From Glaciecola sp964195425 (GTDB lineage: Bacteria > Pseudomonadota > Gammaproteobacteria > Enterobacterales > Alteromonadaceae), in assembly GCA_964195425.1 (NCBI GenBank), contig CAXMOM010000001.1:1-64000 (forward strand): a DNA stretch of 64,000 nt, given 5' to 3'. Both the position numbers and the translations under genes were made by a program. Every line of letters starts with the position of its first letter. Positions within the stretch are counted from its first letter, which is position 1. The notes beneath the pieces are model-generated. The model had not been told where the DNA came from. It was given only the letters and a program-made list of their open reading frames with translations, and did not search any database. Positions 44,682 through 52,541 of the stretch are shown one piece after another.

Positions 44682-45488
44682 TTGAGGAGCATAAATACGC
44701 TAAATGTCGTTTTTCTGCATGGGTGGGGAATGAATCAAGGTATTTGGACTACTTTTCTTAGGTATTGTGAAGCGAGGTTACCGAGCAATATAACCCTTAG
44801 AGCGATCGATTTACCTGGCTACGGTCAAAATTCATCTACTGATATTGAGGGCTATACTATAGATACAATTGCGCAAGTGATTTCCGATCAATTACGGCCA
44901 AATACGATTCTTGCTGGTTGGTCTATGGGTGGATTGATTGCGCAACAAATAGCTAATTCAGCTGACAAAAATGTATTAGGGCACATTCAAATAGCGAGTA
45001 GCCCTAAATTTGTCCAAACAGATAGTTGGCACGGGCTCAAACCAGAAATTTTAAGCATGTTTAGTAAGCAACTACAAACTGATCATGTTGCGCTATTAAA
45101 GCGGTTTTTGGGAATTCAATGTTTAGGTTTAGATAAGCCTAAAGAACAAATGAAGGCCATGTTTGACGGTATTTGTGAATATCCATTAAGTTCGGCATTA
45201 AACTTAAGTAAGAGCCTGAGTTTATTGAGAGATACAGATCTTAGACCAACGTCGAGTCCCCAATTGAGTTCTAGGTTGTCAAGTGAACTGCCGTGTCTTC
45301 GAATCTATGGGGGATTTGATAGCTTGGTATCCAAACGTGCTATCGAGGATATTCAAAGTTTGTATCCCTACGCCAATACTTTTCTTATCCCTAAGGCCTC
45401 TCACGCACCGTTTCTCAGTCATCCAAAGGAAACCTTCGAAGCCATCGATACCTTCATAAGATCAATTTCTGAACAGTCTAGAATTTAA
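44682..45488 (+). CDS. bioH: Pimeloyl-ACP methyl ester carboxylesterase
   Basis: Alpha/beta hydrolase that removes the methyl group of pimeloyl-ACP for biotin synthesis. The catalytic triad is S in GWSMGG, D in YGGFDSLV and H in ASHAPF. VVFLHGWGMNQG marks the oxyanion loop. It starts with TTG, with GGAG seven bases before it, and the N terminus is about ten residues shorter than in E. coli. The last residues and stop codon (SEQSRI) are made by a copy of the dispersed repeat (unit at 45467-45490). Confidence 0.92.
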   Translation: MRSINTLNVVFLHGWGMNQGIWTTFLRYCEARLPSNITLRAIDLPGYGQNSSTDIEGYTIDTIAQVISDQLRPNTILAGWSMGGLIAQQIANSADKNVLGHIQIASSPKFVQTDSWHGLKPEILSMFSKQLQTDHVALLKRFLGIQCLGLDKPKEQMKAMFDGICEYPLSSALNLSKSLSLLRDTDLRPTSSPQLSSRLSSELPCLRIYGGFDSLVSKRAIEDIQSLYPYANTFLIPKASHAPFLSHPKETFEAIDTFIRSISEQSRI

Positions 45489-45514
45489 CTTTCTGGACAG
45501 TCTAGAATTTAACT
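45467..45514 (+). repeat. Tandem 24-base pair of the GGACAGTCTA family
   Basis: Units 45467-45490 and 45491-45514 differ at one base (GAACAGTCTA versus GGACAGTCTA; cores 45471-45480 and 45495-45504). Each runs from TTCT to AACT. The first supplies the bioH stop codon. The second contains the 21-mer found also at 56275-56295 and 56297-56317 on the other strand. Confidence 0.85.
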
Positions 45515-45527
45515 TTTATATATATTT

Positions 45528-45537
45528 GGACAGTCTA
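45528..45537 (+). repeat. Third GGACAGTCTA core after bioH
   Basis: Exact core flanked by ATTT and AAAAAAT, in the 138-base gap between bioH and the small unknown gene, 24 bases after the tandem pair. Confidence 0.75.
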
Positions 45538-45626
45538 AAAAATAAAGTTAAAGTTTCTCATTAGTCGGCCGATAAACTCGGTGAGAAGTAATATTTAGTA
45601 GTAACGTAGTAGCGTGGAGTCCCTAA

Positions 45627-45881
45627 ATGAACAATGTTGATTCAACGTCAAATAGTGCGATGCAAGCAGGAATGCAAGGTTATCAAGCCGCTTCAGAAAG
45701 TATGAATAGGGCGGCGCAACAGCTTACCAATGGTGGTAATCGTGGTGAGCCTAATGTGTTGAATAAAGCCGCTGTAGACATGATGTCTGGCTCACTGCAG
45801 GCCGCAGCGTCGGCAGAGGTAATTGATCGAGCAGCAAAGCGTGATGGAATTATTGGTTCTATAATAGACACATATGCGTAA
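45627..45881 (+). CDS. Small conserved hypothetical protein beside a metalloprotease
   Basis: Acid- and amide-rich protein of 84 residues (NSAMQAGMQGYQAASESMNR), predicted helical, ending in VIDRAAKRDGIIGSIIDTYA. No signal peptide or cysteine. The heptad-like alanine pattern recalls the basal-rod type helices of flagellar FlgB/FlgC proteins, but that is weak. TGGAG lies before the ATG. The metalloprotease gene begins 18 bases after it, so the pair is likely one operon. Confidence 0.75.
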   Translation: MNNVDSTSNSAMQAGMQGYQAASESMNRAAQQLTNGGNRGEPNVLNKAAVDMMSGSLQAAASAEVIDRAAKRDGIIGSIIDTYA

Positions 45882-45899
45882 AAAAGGGTGTTGGCTTAA

Positions 45900-46610
45900 A
45901 TGAACATAGTGTTGCCAGTAGATTATCAGAGCTTTAGTCCATCTATAGATGGACTAGGTACTGCTGACGCACATTCGGAAAATAGTAATCGAGCGGCAAT
46001 AGAACCTGCACAGAATGCCTCTAATTCAAAACAAACTAGTCAAGATGGTGCCTCGAACAACAATCAAAATAGTCAAAACAGCGAAAAGAACCAAAGCAAC
46101 AAAGATACCGTTAATATTTCATCAGAGGGAAGAAAAGCGGCTCAAGCAGAATCAAGTAATACCCTTAGCGAAGACGAGAAAGGCAAAGTACAAGAATTGA
46201 AGGACCGCGACCGCGAAGTCCGTGTCCATGAGCAAGCGCATGCTGCCGTGGGAGGTCAATACGCCGGCTCACCAACATACGAATATGCAACAGGCCCCGA
46301 CGGTAAGCGTTATGCAGTAGGTGGTGAAGTATCTATTGATGTATCAGAAGAGCAGAAGCCTGAAGATACCATTCAAAAAATGCAAATAGTCAGAGCCGCT
46401 GCACTCGCGCCTGCTGAGCCAAGTACGCAAGACTTGAAAGTGGCTGCTGAGGCTTCGCAAAAAGAAAATGAAGCTCGCTCGCAAGTTAGCCAGCAACAGC
46501 TGAGCGGTGATCCACAAGATAATGAACCCAAAAACGTAAATACTAGCGTACAGGCCTATGAGAAGAATAGCGCCCATCAAGTAATATCAAACTTTTCTGC
46601 AAGCGCTTAA
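45900..46610 (+). CDS. Putative SprA-type metalloprotease
   Basis: A 236-residue protein of the SprA-related (CJM1_0395-like) family. Residues 20-85 are low-complexity, rich in Asn, Gln, Ser and Lys. The core then reads DRDREVRVHEQAHAAVGGQY, where HEQAH is the zinc-metalloprotease HExxH pattern, and continues as TYEYATGPDGKRYAVGGE. No signal peptide is seen. Proteolysis has not been shown for the family as far as I know. It stands after the small helical protein and converges with tex. Confidence 0.83.
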   Translation: MNIVLPVDYQSFSPSIDGLGTADAHSENSNRAAIEPAQNASNSKQTSQDGASNNNQNSQNSEKNQSNKDTVNISSEGRKAAQAESSNTLSEDEKGKVQELKDRDREVRVHEQAHAAVGGQYAGSPTYEYATGPDGKRYAVGGEVSIDVSEEQKPEDTIQKMQIVRAAALAPAEPSTQDLKVAAEASQKENEARSQVSQQQLSGDPQDNEPKNVNTSVQAYEKNSAHQVISNFSASA

Positions 46611-46626
46611 AAAATACTCATCAATA

Positions 46627-48972
46627 CTACTTTTTAGCTTTGGCAAACGCATCGGCAAATGCATTGCCCATCATCGCATTATTTACTTGGTTTCCTTTCG
46701 ACGCAGAATTGTTTCTAGGTGAAGCCTGCGTTCCACTCTTCTTAAGCGCTGGTTTAGTATTTTTTGCCTGGGGATTCTCACTTCTTGACTGAGAGCTTGT
46801 GTGAGCAGGTTCATCCAATCTCATTGTTAGCGAAATACGTTTACGGCTAACATCCACCTCAGTCACTTTTACCTTGACGATATCGCCTGTTTTTACTACC
46901 TCGCGTGGGTCTTTTATAAACTTATTAGTAATTGCAGAAATATGTACTAAGCCATCTTGATGTACGCCAATATCTACAAAAGCACCAAAGTTGGCTACAT
47001 TACTTACCACACCTTCAAGCACCATACCAACTTCTAAGTCTTTCATGGTAGAAACAGCTTCGTTAAATTTGGCTGTCTTAAATTCGGGACGTGGATCGCG
47101 GCCAGGTTTTTCTAATTCTGTAATAATGTCATTTATAGTAGGCAAACCAAACATGTCGGTTACAAAATCTTTTGGATCGAGCTGTCTTAGTATGTCTTTA
47201 TTGCCCAAAATTTCGTTAACCGCATTGCCTGTTTTGGAGATTATAGTGGTGACTACGTCGTATGCCTCTGGGTGCACCGCCGATTTATCTAAAGGATTTA
47301 GCCCGTTCATAACACGCAAGAAACCCGCTGCTTGCTCATAGGCCTTTGGCCCTAGGCGTTCTACCTTTTTAAGCGCTTTACGCTCTGTAAATGCACCGTT
47401 GGTATCTCTAAAGTGCACTATATTATTAGCAAGTGTCTTATTTAAACCAGAAACATGTGCCAATAATGCAGGAGATGCGGTGTTTAAGTCTACGCCAACC
47501 GCGTTTACACAGTCTTCAATGACAGTATCAAGAGATAAGGCAAGATTACTTTGATTGACATCATGTTGATATTGTCCTACACCAATTGCTTTGGGTTCAA
47601 TCTTAACAAGCTCTGCCAATGGATCTTGTAAACGTCTCGCTATTGATACCGCGCCGCGTAAAGACACGTCTAAATCTGGCAATTCATTTGAGGCCAATTC
47701 TGACGCTGAATATACTGATGCACCTGCTTCACTAACCACCAATTTTTGCAGTGGTAATTCTGCATTTGCTTTCATCATTTCGCTCACCAGTTTGTCGGTT
47801 TCGCGTGAGCCTGTTCCGTTGCCGATACTGATCAATTCAACTTTATGTTGCTTACAAATATTTGCTAAGGTTCGCGTTGACTTATCCCATTGATTTTGGG
47901 GTTGATGCGGGAATATAGTAGAAGTTGCTAATACTTTGCCAGTAGCGTCTAGAACTGCAATTTTAACGCCGGTTCTCAAGCCTGGGTCAAGACCCATGGT
48001 GACCTTAGGCCCGGCAGGTGCCGCCATCAATAAATCTTGTAGATTTTTTGCAAATACATCAATAGCTTCTGTTTCGGATTTTTCGCGCAGTTGAGCGAAT
48101 AATTCGGTTTCCATATATTGGCTAATTTTGACTCGCCATGTCCACTGTACTGCTAGATTTAGCCATACATCTCGTGCACTTTTAGAATGGCAATCTAAGT
48201 TGAGTGTTTGTACAATAATACGTTCACAAGCCTCGCCTTTGTTTTCAGTATTTGCCGGCTCGCTGTCTAACGCAACTTGCAACATTCCTTCGTTGCGGCC
48301 CCTAAATAGAGCGAGTGCTCTATGGGACGGCACTACGCTAATTTTTTCTGAAAAACTAAAATAATCTCTAAATTTTTCACCTTGTTTTTCTTTGCCTGAT
48401 ACAACTAAGCTCGTAATATGCGCATGTTGCTGTAAATACTGGCGAACCTTCAACAATACCGATGCATTTTCAGCAAACTGTTCCATTAGGATAAATTTGG
48501 CGCCATCTAGCACGGCCTTAACATCGGCAATGCCTTTAGTTTCATCTATATAGTTTGTGGCTTCGGTTTGCGGATCACAATTTTTGTTGGTTAAGAGTAA
48601 ATCAGCTAAGGGCGCTAAACCCGCTTCTATCGCAATTTGGCCTTTGGTGCGCCTGCGTGGTTTGTATGGCAAATATAAATCTTCTAACTCTGTTTTGTTT
48701 TCTACCGAGCTTATATCTGCTTTGAGCTGATCGCTTAGCTTACCTTGTTCAAAAATTGACTTCAAAATTACCGCTCGTCTAGCTTCCAAATCTCGTAAAT
48801 AACCTAAGCGTTGCTCAAGTTTTCTAAGTTGAATATCGTCTAAGCCTTGGGTTATTTCTTTTCGATAGCGAGCTATAAATGGCACCGTCGCGCCTTCATC
48901 TAATAATTTTACTGCCGCTTTAATTTGACCAGATGTAGCACCAATTTCGGCCGCAATTTTTTCAATAATCAT
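46627..48972 (-). CDS. tex: RNA-binding transcription accessory protein Tex
   Basis: Tex/YhgF, a 781-residue nucleic-acid-binding protein linked to RNA polymerase and translation accuracy. Domains in order: N-terminal helical region (1-200), YqgF/RuvC-like domain with TMGLDPGLRTGVKIAVLD (about 325-450), helix-hairpin-helix pair with DLNTASPALLAHVSGL (about 495-560), and S1 RNA-binding domain with GMVLEGVVSNVANFGAFVDI (about 645-715). A basic, Ser/Lys-rich tail follows. E. coli has 773 residues. It is followed on the minus strand by greB upstream, as in E. coli. Confidence 0.96.
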   Translation of the reverse strand: MIIEKIAAEIGATSGQIKAAVKLLDEGATVPFIARYRKEITQGLDDIQLRKLEQRLGYLRDLEARRAVILKSIFEQGKLSDQLKADISSVENKTELEDLYLPYKPRRRTKGQIAIEAGLAPLADLLLTNKNCDPQTEATNYIDETKGIADVKAVLDGAKFILMEQFAENASVLLKVRQYLQQHAHITSLVVSGKEKQGEKFRDYFSFSEKISVVPSHRALALFRGRNEGMLQVALDSEPANTENKGEACERIIVQTLNLDCHSKSARDVWLNLAVQWTWRVKISQYMETELFAQLREKSETEAIDVFAKNLQDLLMAAPAGPKVTMGLDPGLRTGVKIAVLDATGKVLATSTIFPHQPQNQWDKSTRTLANICKQHKVELISIGNGTGSRETDKLVSEMMKANAELPLQKLVVSEAGASVYSASELASNELPDLDVSLRGAVSIARRLQDPLAELVKIEPKAIGVGQYQHDVNQSNLALSLDTVIEDCVNAVGVDLNTASPALLAHVSGLNKTLANNIVHFRDTNGAFTERKALKKVERLGPKAYEQAAGFLRVMNGLNPLDKSAVHPEAYDVVTTIISKTGNAVNEILGNKDILRQLDPKDFVTDMFGLPTINDIITELEKPGRDPRPEFKTAKFNEAVSTMKDLEVGMVLEGVVSNVANFGAFVDIGVHQDGLVHISAITNKFIKDPREVVKTGDIVKVKVTEVDVSRKRISLTMRLDEPAHTSSQSRSENPQAKNTKPALKKSGTQASPRNNSASKGNQVNNAMMGNAFADAFAKAKK

Positions 48973-49105
48973 TCAATAAAATCCAATAAGAGCATGTAGG
49001 GTTAGTGTTTAGTCGCAAGATGTAAAGTTAGGATAGGGTTATTCGATGCTTGCTGAAAGTATCCGCCTCAATTATAGCGGTAGATGGCCCAGTTAGCATG
49101 TAAAT

Positions 49106-49582
49106 TTATGTTTTTGTGTACCATATTTTCAGAATTTCCCATTCTGTGGTGCCAACCGGCGTTTTTACGTGCGCCAAATGACCTTCTTCTTTTTTTAATA
49201 ATGCTCGCGCCATGGGTGAGTCTATAGAAATAGCATCTTTTTTACCGAAAATCTCATCATATCCCACAATTTGAAATATTTTGATCAGGCCCTCTTGATT
49301 GTCAACCTGTACCCACGCTCCGAAAAACACGCGACCTTCTTGTTGAACCGAATATTCAACTACCTTTGAATTTTGTAAGGTTTTACGTAAATAGCGCACA
49401 CGCCAGTCAATCTCACGCAAACGCTTCTTATTATATTGGTAATCAGCATTTTCGCTACGATCGCCTAAACTAGCAGCCCACGTTACTTTTTTAGTAACAG
49501 CCGGACGATCGCTTCGCCATAAATAGTCTAGTTCTGCGCTTAATTGTATATAACCATTTTTGGTTAAAAGTGGTGTTCTCAT
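49106..49582 (-). CDS. greB: Transcription elongation factor GreB
   Basis: Rescues backtracked RNA polymerase by stimulating transcript cleavage. At 158 residues it equals the E. coli protein. The N-terminal coiled coil (about 15-75) has the tip acidic residues in GDRSENADYQYNKKRLREID, and the C-terminal FKBP-like domain has FFGAWVQVDNQEG and ISIDSPMARALL. Its gap to tex is 133 bases on the same strand; the pair is conserved in E. coli. Confidence 0.96.
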   Translation of the reverse strand: MRTPLLTKNGYIQLSAELDYLWRSDRPAVTKKVTWAASLGDRSENADYQYNKKRLREIDWRVRYLRKTLQNSKVVEYSVQQEGRVFFGAWVQVDNQEGLIKIFQIVGYDEIFGKKDAISIDSPMARALLKKEEGHLAHVKTPVGTTEWEILKIWYTKT

Positions 49583-49599
49583 AATATTTGGTCAATTAT

Positions 49600-49613
49600 T
49601 GAACTAAAGTTCA
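49600..49613. promoter_or_regulatory. Dyad before greB
   Basis: TGAACT-AA-AGTTCA is a perfect 14-base dyad 18 bases before the greB start. It may be an operator or a 5'-UTR structure; no matching known regulator site is recognised. Confidence 0.35.
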
Positions 49614-49749
49614 GTAGTAAACATCTAAATATGTGTCAAGCTGAATACATGGTCAAGTTGATAACAATGAATAGAGGGGAAATACCATTACACATTGCCA
49701 TTTACATAATATTAAATCGACTAATTTCACAACCTTAGAGTCGATATGG
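49614..49749. other. Gene-poor gap between greB and fkpA, left part
   Basis: The gap 49583-50041 is 458 bases. Apart from the greB dyad, the doubtful small ORF and the fkpA terminator I see nothing else in it. It is AT-rich and must hold the greB promoter. Confidence 0.3.
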
Positions 49750-49935
49750 TTGTTACTTTCAATTGTACTACTTATATCATCAATCATGTGCTTAGCTGTC
49801 GCTGTTATTGCTTTTGTCTTGTCTGACGTAAATATAGTTATGCTGTGGTTACTCTGTGCTAGCGCCATTTCTGGATTAATTGCTTATACTTCTATCAAAA
49901 GACTGCAACGCAAGAATACTATTGCTATGCATTAA
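49750..49935 (+). CDS. Doubtful small two-helix membrane protein
   Basis: A 61-codon frame that starts with TTG and reads as two hydrophobic helices (LLSIVLLISSIMCLAVAVIAFVL joined by LSDVN to IVMLWLLCASAISGLIAY) and a basic tail SIKRLQRK. This layout is plausible for a small inner-membrane protein. No ATG or ribosome-binding site supports it, and I recognise no family. It could be chance in AT-rich sequence. Confidence 0.35.
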   Translation: MLLSIVLLISSIMCLAVAVIAFVLSDVNIVMLWLLCASAISGLIAYTSIKRLQRKNTIAMH

Positions 49936-49964
49936 CGATAGTTCAAAATGTAATGCACTAAGAA

Positions 49965-49997
49965 AGAAAAAAGCGCAGTACTTGAAATACTGCGCTT
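49965..49997 (-). terminator. Rho-independent terminator of fkpA
   Basis: AAGCGCAGTA (49971-49980) pairs perfectly with TACTGCGCTT (49988-49997) around a seven-base loop. On the minus strand the stem is followed by a T-rich tract (TTTTTTCTTTC). It lies 45 bases after the fkpA stop. Confidence 0.85.
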
Positions 49998-50041
49998 AAT
50001 AAAAACTACAACTTTATTGACTCATGTTGTCCTATATTTCA

Positions 50042-50791
50042 CTAATCAGTGAAAGGGGCTATAGCTAGTAACTCCACATCAAACACCAACGTTGAATTTG
50101 GCGTAATATTACCGGTCGCGCGTTGACCATAAGCCAATTCACTTGGAATATAAAGACGGTATTTACTACCCACTTTCATTAACTGCAAGCCTTCAGTCCA
50201 ACCAGTAATTACACGGTTAAGCGGGAATTCTGCAGGTTGACCTCTGTCAACAGATGAATCAAATACCGTACCATCGATCAATGTCCCGTGATAATGAACG
50301 CGAACCGTGTCTTCTGCGGTAGGATTAGCGCCGTCACCAACGGTAAGTACTTCGTATTGCAAGCCAGATTCAGTGGTAATTACTTCTTCGCGCTTACCAT
50401 TTTCGACTAAATAGCTTATACCCGCTTCGATGTTTACAGCAGCAGATGCCAGTTGGTCGGCTTGTTCAGCAGTTTGGAATTTAGTTGAAAAAGCTTGTAC
50501 ATATGCTTCTACTTCTTCATCACTGAACTGTGATTGTCCATTAAACGCATCGTTAAAGCCGGCTACTAAAGCCCCTTGGTCGCTCTCAATTCCAAGTTCA
50601 TCTTGTCTAACTACTTGGTCTTTAGCAAATTTGCCCATGCGTGCGCCAAGTGCATATGAGTGCTGCTCAGTTTCGGTAGTGTAGGTGACTTTTGTGTCAT
50701 TCGCTGCGGCTTCTTCTGCTGTTTTTTCGCTACCACAAGCAGACAATACCAATGTAGCACCCATTATAAGGGCTAGTGATGCTTTTTTCAT
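50042..50791 (-). CDS. fkpA: FKBP-type peptidyl-prolyl isomerase (lipoprotein, FkpA-like)
   Basis: Envelope protein-folding helper of 249 residues. A lipobox LVLSACGS puts the lipidated cysteine at residue 19, so it is anchored where E. coli FkpA is soluble. An N-terminal helical dimer domain (about 40-125, HSYALGARMGKFAKDQ) precedes the FKBP domain with VRVHYHGTLIDGTVFDSSVDRG and IPSELAYGQR. AGGAGAGAG precedes the ATG. It neighbours slyX as in E. coli. Confidence 0.93.
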   Translation of the reverse strand: MKKASLALIMGATLVLSACGSEKTAEEAAANDTKVTYTTETEQHSYALGARMGKFAKDQVVRQDELGIESDQGALVAGFNDAFNGQSQFSDEEVEAYVQAFSTKFQTAEQADQLASAAVNIEAGISYLVENGKREEVITTESGLQYEVLTVGDGANPTAEDTVRVHYHGTLIDGTVFDSSVDRGQPAEFPLNRVITGWTEGLQLMKVGSKYRLYIPSELAYGQRATGNITPNSTLVFDVELLAIAPFTD

Positions 50792-50843
50792 TTACTCTCT
50801 CCTGAAACACAAAGCCTATGCTTTATAGTGTTTTTATTCATTG

Positions 50844-51881
50844 ATGGTTTATACTAACCTCCATGTTAATGCTCTTAACAACAAAGTGAAACCCTTGTTA
50901 GTAAATAGACCGCAATTATTTTTGTATTTGGTAGTGCTTGCTTTGACCTTAAGCGCCTGCAGCATCCCCGACACAACTCCTATCGATAAGGCTAACCTGT
51001 CACCAAGTGGCGTGTATGCAGCCGATATACATCCTGAAAAGCAACTCGCCGTTATATCGGAAGTCAGCGGTGAGATTAAAGTCCATGACTTAAGTTCAAA
51101 TACTGCCTTGTACTCATGGCGGCATCAAGGTGAAGGACTCAATTTAGTCGACAATGTTAAGTTTTCAAAAGATGGTGATTTTGTTGTTACATCAGACAGT
51201 GAAGCATTCGCCGTATGGTCATTAGCAACAGGTGAACCTATCGGTTTTTGGCGTATTGACCAGTCTACTATTAGGGATATTGCTATCGCCAATGGTGCTC
51301 GCGCAGTCTTGGTGGGCAGAGCTGATGGGACGGTGATGTTTTTTGAACTGCAAACTGAGCGTCGTTTGGAGTTTATTGCGCACGAACAAAAAATAAACTC
51401 GGTAGATCTATCTGCCAATGGGCGCTATGCCCTTACTGGTGGTAACGATTATAAGGCTTACCTATGGGATACTAATACGGCCCAAATTATTCATGTGTTC
51501 GACCATCCTCAGCGGGTAATTAAGGTCTTACTCGATCAAAGCGCCAAATTCTTGTTCACCGCTGATGGCCAAAACAAAGCACAAATTTGGGATGCGCAAA
51601 CAGGGCATGAAGTGTCGCGTTTACACTTTATAGAGAGACAATTAATTTTTACCGCCGCGAAATTTTCTAAAGATAGTAAGTATTTACTAACAGGATCCCC
51701 TTCTAAAAGGCTAGCACTTTGGGATGTACATACGGGAAAAGTAAGGCAAGAGTGGCGAGTTGCGCCCAGTGACGGGCCTGCACCCCAATCGGCGGTTGTG
51801 TATGCAGTAGACTTTGTGGATTCCATACCAGTATCAATTGCAAGTAGTGGCAATTACGAAAAATGGGCAATTGATAAATGA
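50844..51881 (+). CDS. WD40-repeat lipoprotein
   Basis: Beta-propeller protein of about 345 residues. A long hydrophobic leader ends in LALTLSACSIP, a lipobox. The body shows WD-type repeats, such as NGRYALTGGNDYKAYLWDTN, FLFTADGQNKAQIWDAQTG and YLLTGSPSKRLALWDVHTG. Such scaffolds bind partners and have no catalysis. The ATG at 50844 leaves about 25 residues before the hydrophobic stretch, so a later GTG (50886) is possible. It lies directly before slyX. Function unknown. Confidence 0.82.
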   Translation: MVYTNLHVNALNNKVKPLLVNRPQLFLYLVVLALTLSACSIPDTTPIDKANLSPSGVYAADIHPEKQLAVISEVSGEIKVHDLSSNTALYSWRHQGEGLNLVDNVKFSKDGDFVVTSDSEAFAVWSLATGEPIGFWRIDQSTIRDIAIANGARAVLVGRADGTVMFFELQTERRLEFIAHEQKINSVDLSANGRYALTGGNDYKAYLWDTNTAQIIHVFDHPQRVIKVLLDQSAKFLFTADGQNKAQIWDAQTGHEVSRLHFIERQLIFTAAKFSKDSKYLLTGSPSKRLALWDVHTGKVRQEWRVAPSDGPAPQSAVVYAVDFVDSIPVSIASSGNYEKWAIDK

Positions 51882-51921
51882 TGAAAGTGGTAGTATTTAA
51901 CAATAAAGGTAATAGCGTAAA

Positions 51922-52155
51922 ATGAGTAAGCAAGCTATGACGAATGAGTCAATTGAACAAGCTCTGGAGTCTTTACAGGTGAAGTTAGCATATCAAGAAG
52001 ATACAATTGAAATGTTAAATCAAACGGTTATTCAGCAACAAGATAAAATAAACTCACTAGTGCAATTACTCGGCAAGTTGGATGAGAAAATCAAGTCGAT
52101 GCCAACTTCTGACTCACCTATTAATGACCAAGTAGAGTTACCACCACATTATTAG
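51922..52155 (+). CDS. slyX: SlyX family protein
   Basis: Short coiled-coil protein of 77 residues: SIEQALESLQVKLAYQEDTI then a helix with heptads to KLDEKIKS, ending in the conserved LPPHY. E. coli SlyX has 72 residues and no known function. It sits between the WD40 gene and yheV near fkpA, the usual setting. Confidence 0.92.
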   Translation: MSKQAMTNESIEQALESLQVKLAYQEDTIEMLNQTVIQQQDKINSLVQLLGKLDEKIKSMPTSDSPINDQVELPPHY

Positions 52156-52223
52156 TAGTTGATTAGCGCTGAGGAATATATGACTGCTTTCAAACAACTG
52201 CGTTGTTGTAATATTGGTAATGT

Positions 52224-52430
52224 TTAATCAGGCTTAAATACGCCGATAACACCGCTGCTTGTTTTACTTGCTGCAGTGACTTCTTTTGTCGTTTGTGTTT
52301 CTTTGTAATCACAGCTTACGCAGGCAAGTTTTTCCACATTGTTTTCAAAATACAGCATGAGTGTGTCAAGGCTTTTGCAGCTTGGACATTTAGCACCGGC
52401 AATAAAACGCTTTTTAGTTTTGTTTGTCAT
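52224..52430 (-). CDS. yheV: YheV-family zinc ribbon protein
   Basis: A 68-residue protein with two CxxC pairs, in AGAKCPSCKSLDTL and LACVSCDYKE, forming a zinc ribbon. The N terminus (KTKKRFIAGAKCPSC) and C-terminal GVIGVFKP are typical of the YheV family. It is antisense between slyX and yheS. No function is established. Confidence 0.9.
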   Translation of the reverse strand: MTNKTKKRFIAGAKCPSCKSLDTLMLYFENNVEKLACVSCDYKETQTTKEVTAASKTSSGVIGVFKPD

Positions 52431-52541
52431 TGAATTACTATTAATTTTATATATACCTAATAGTATACCTGCATAAGGTAACTAATGATCAATAAGCGGA
52501 ATTTTGCTATTCTGCGCGCCACCTTTGTTTAAGTCGATGTT

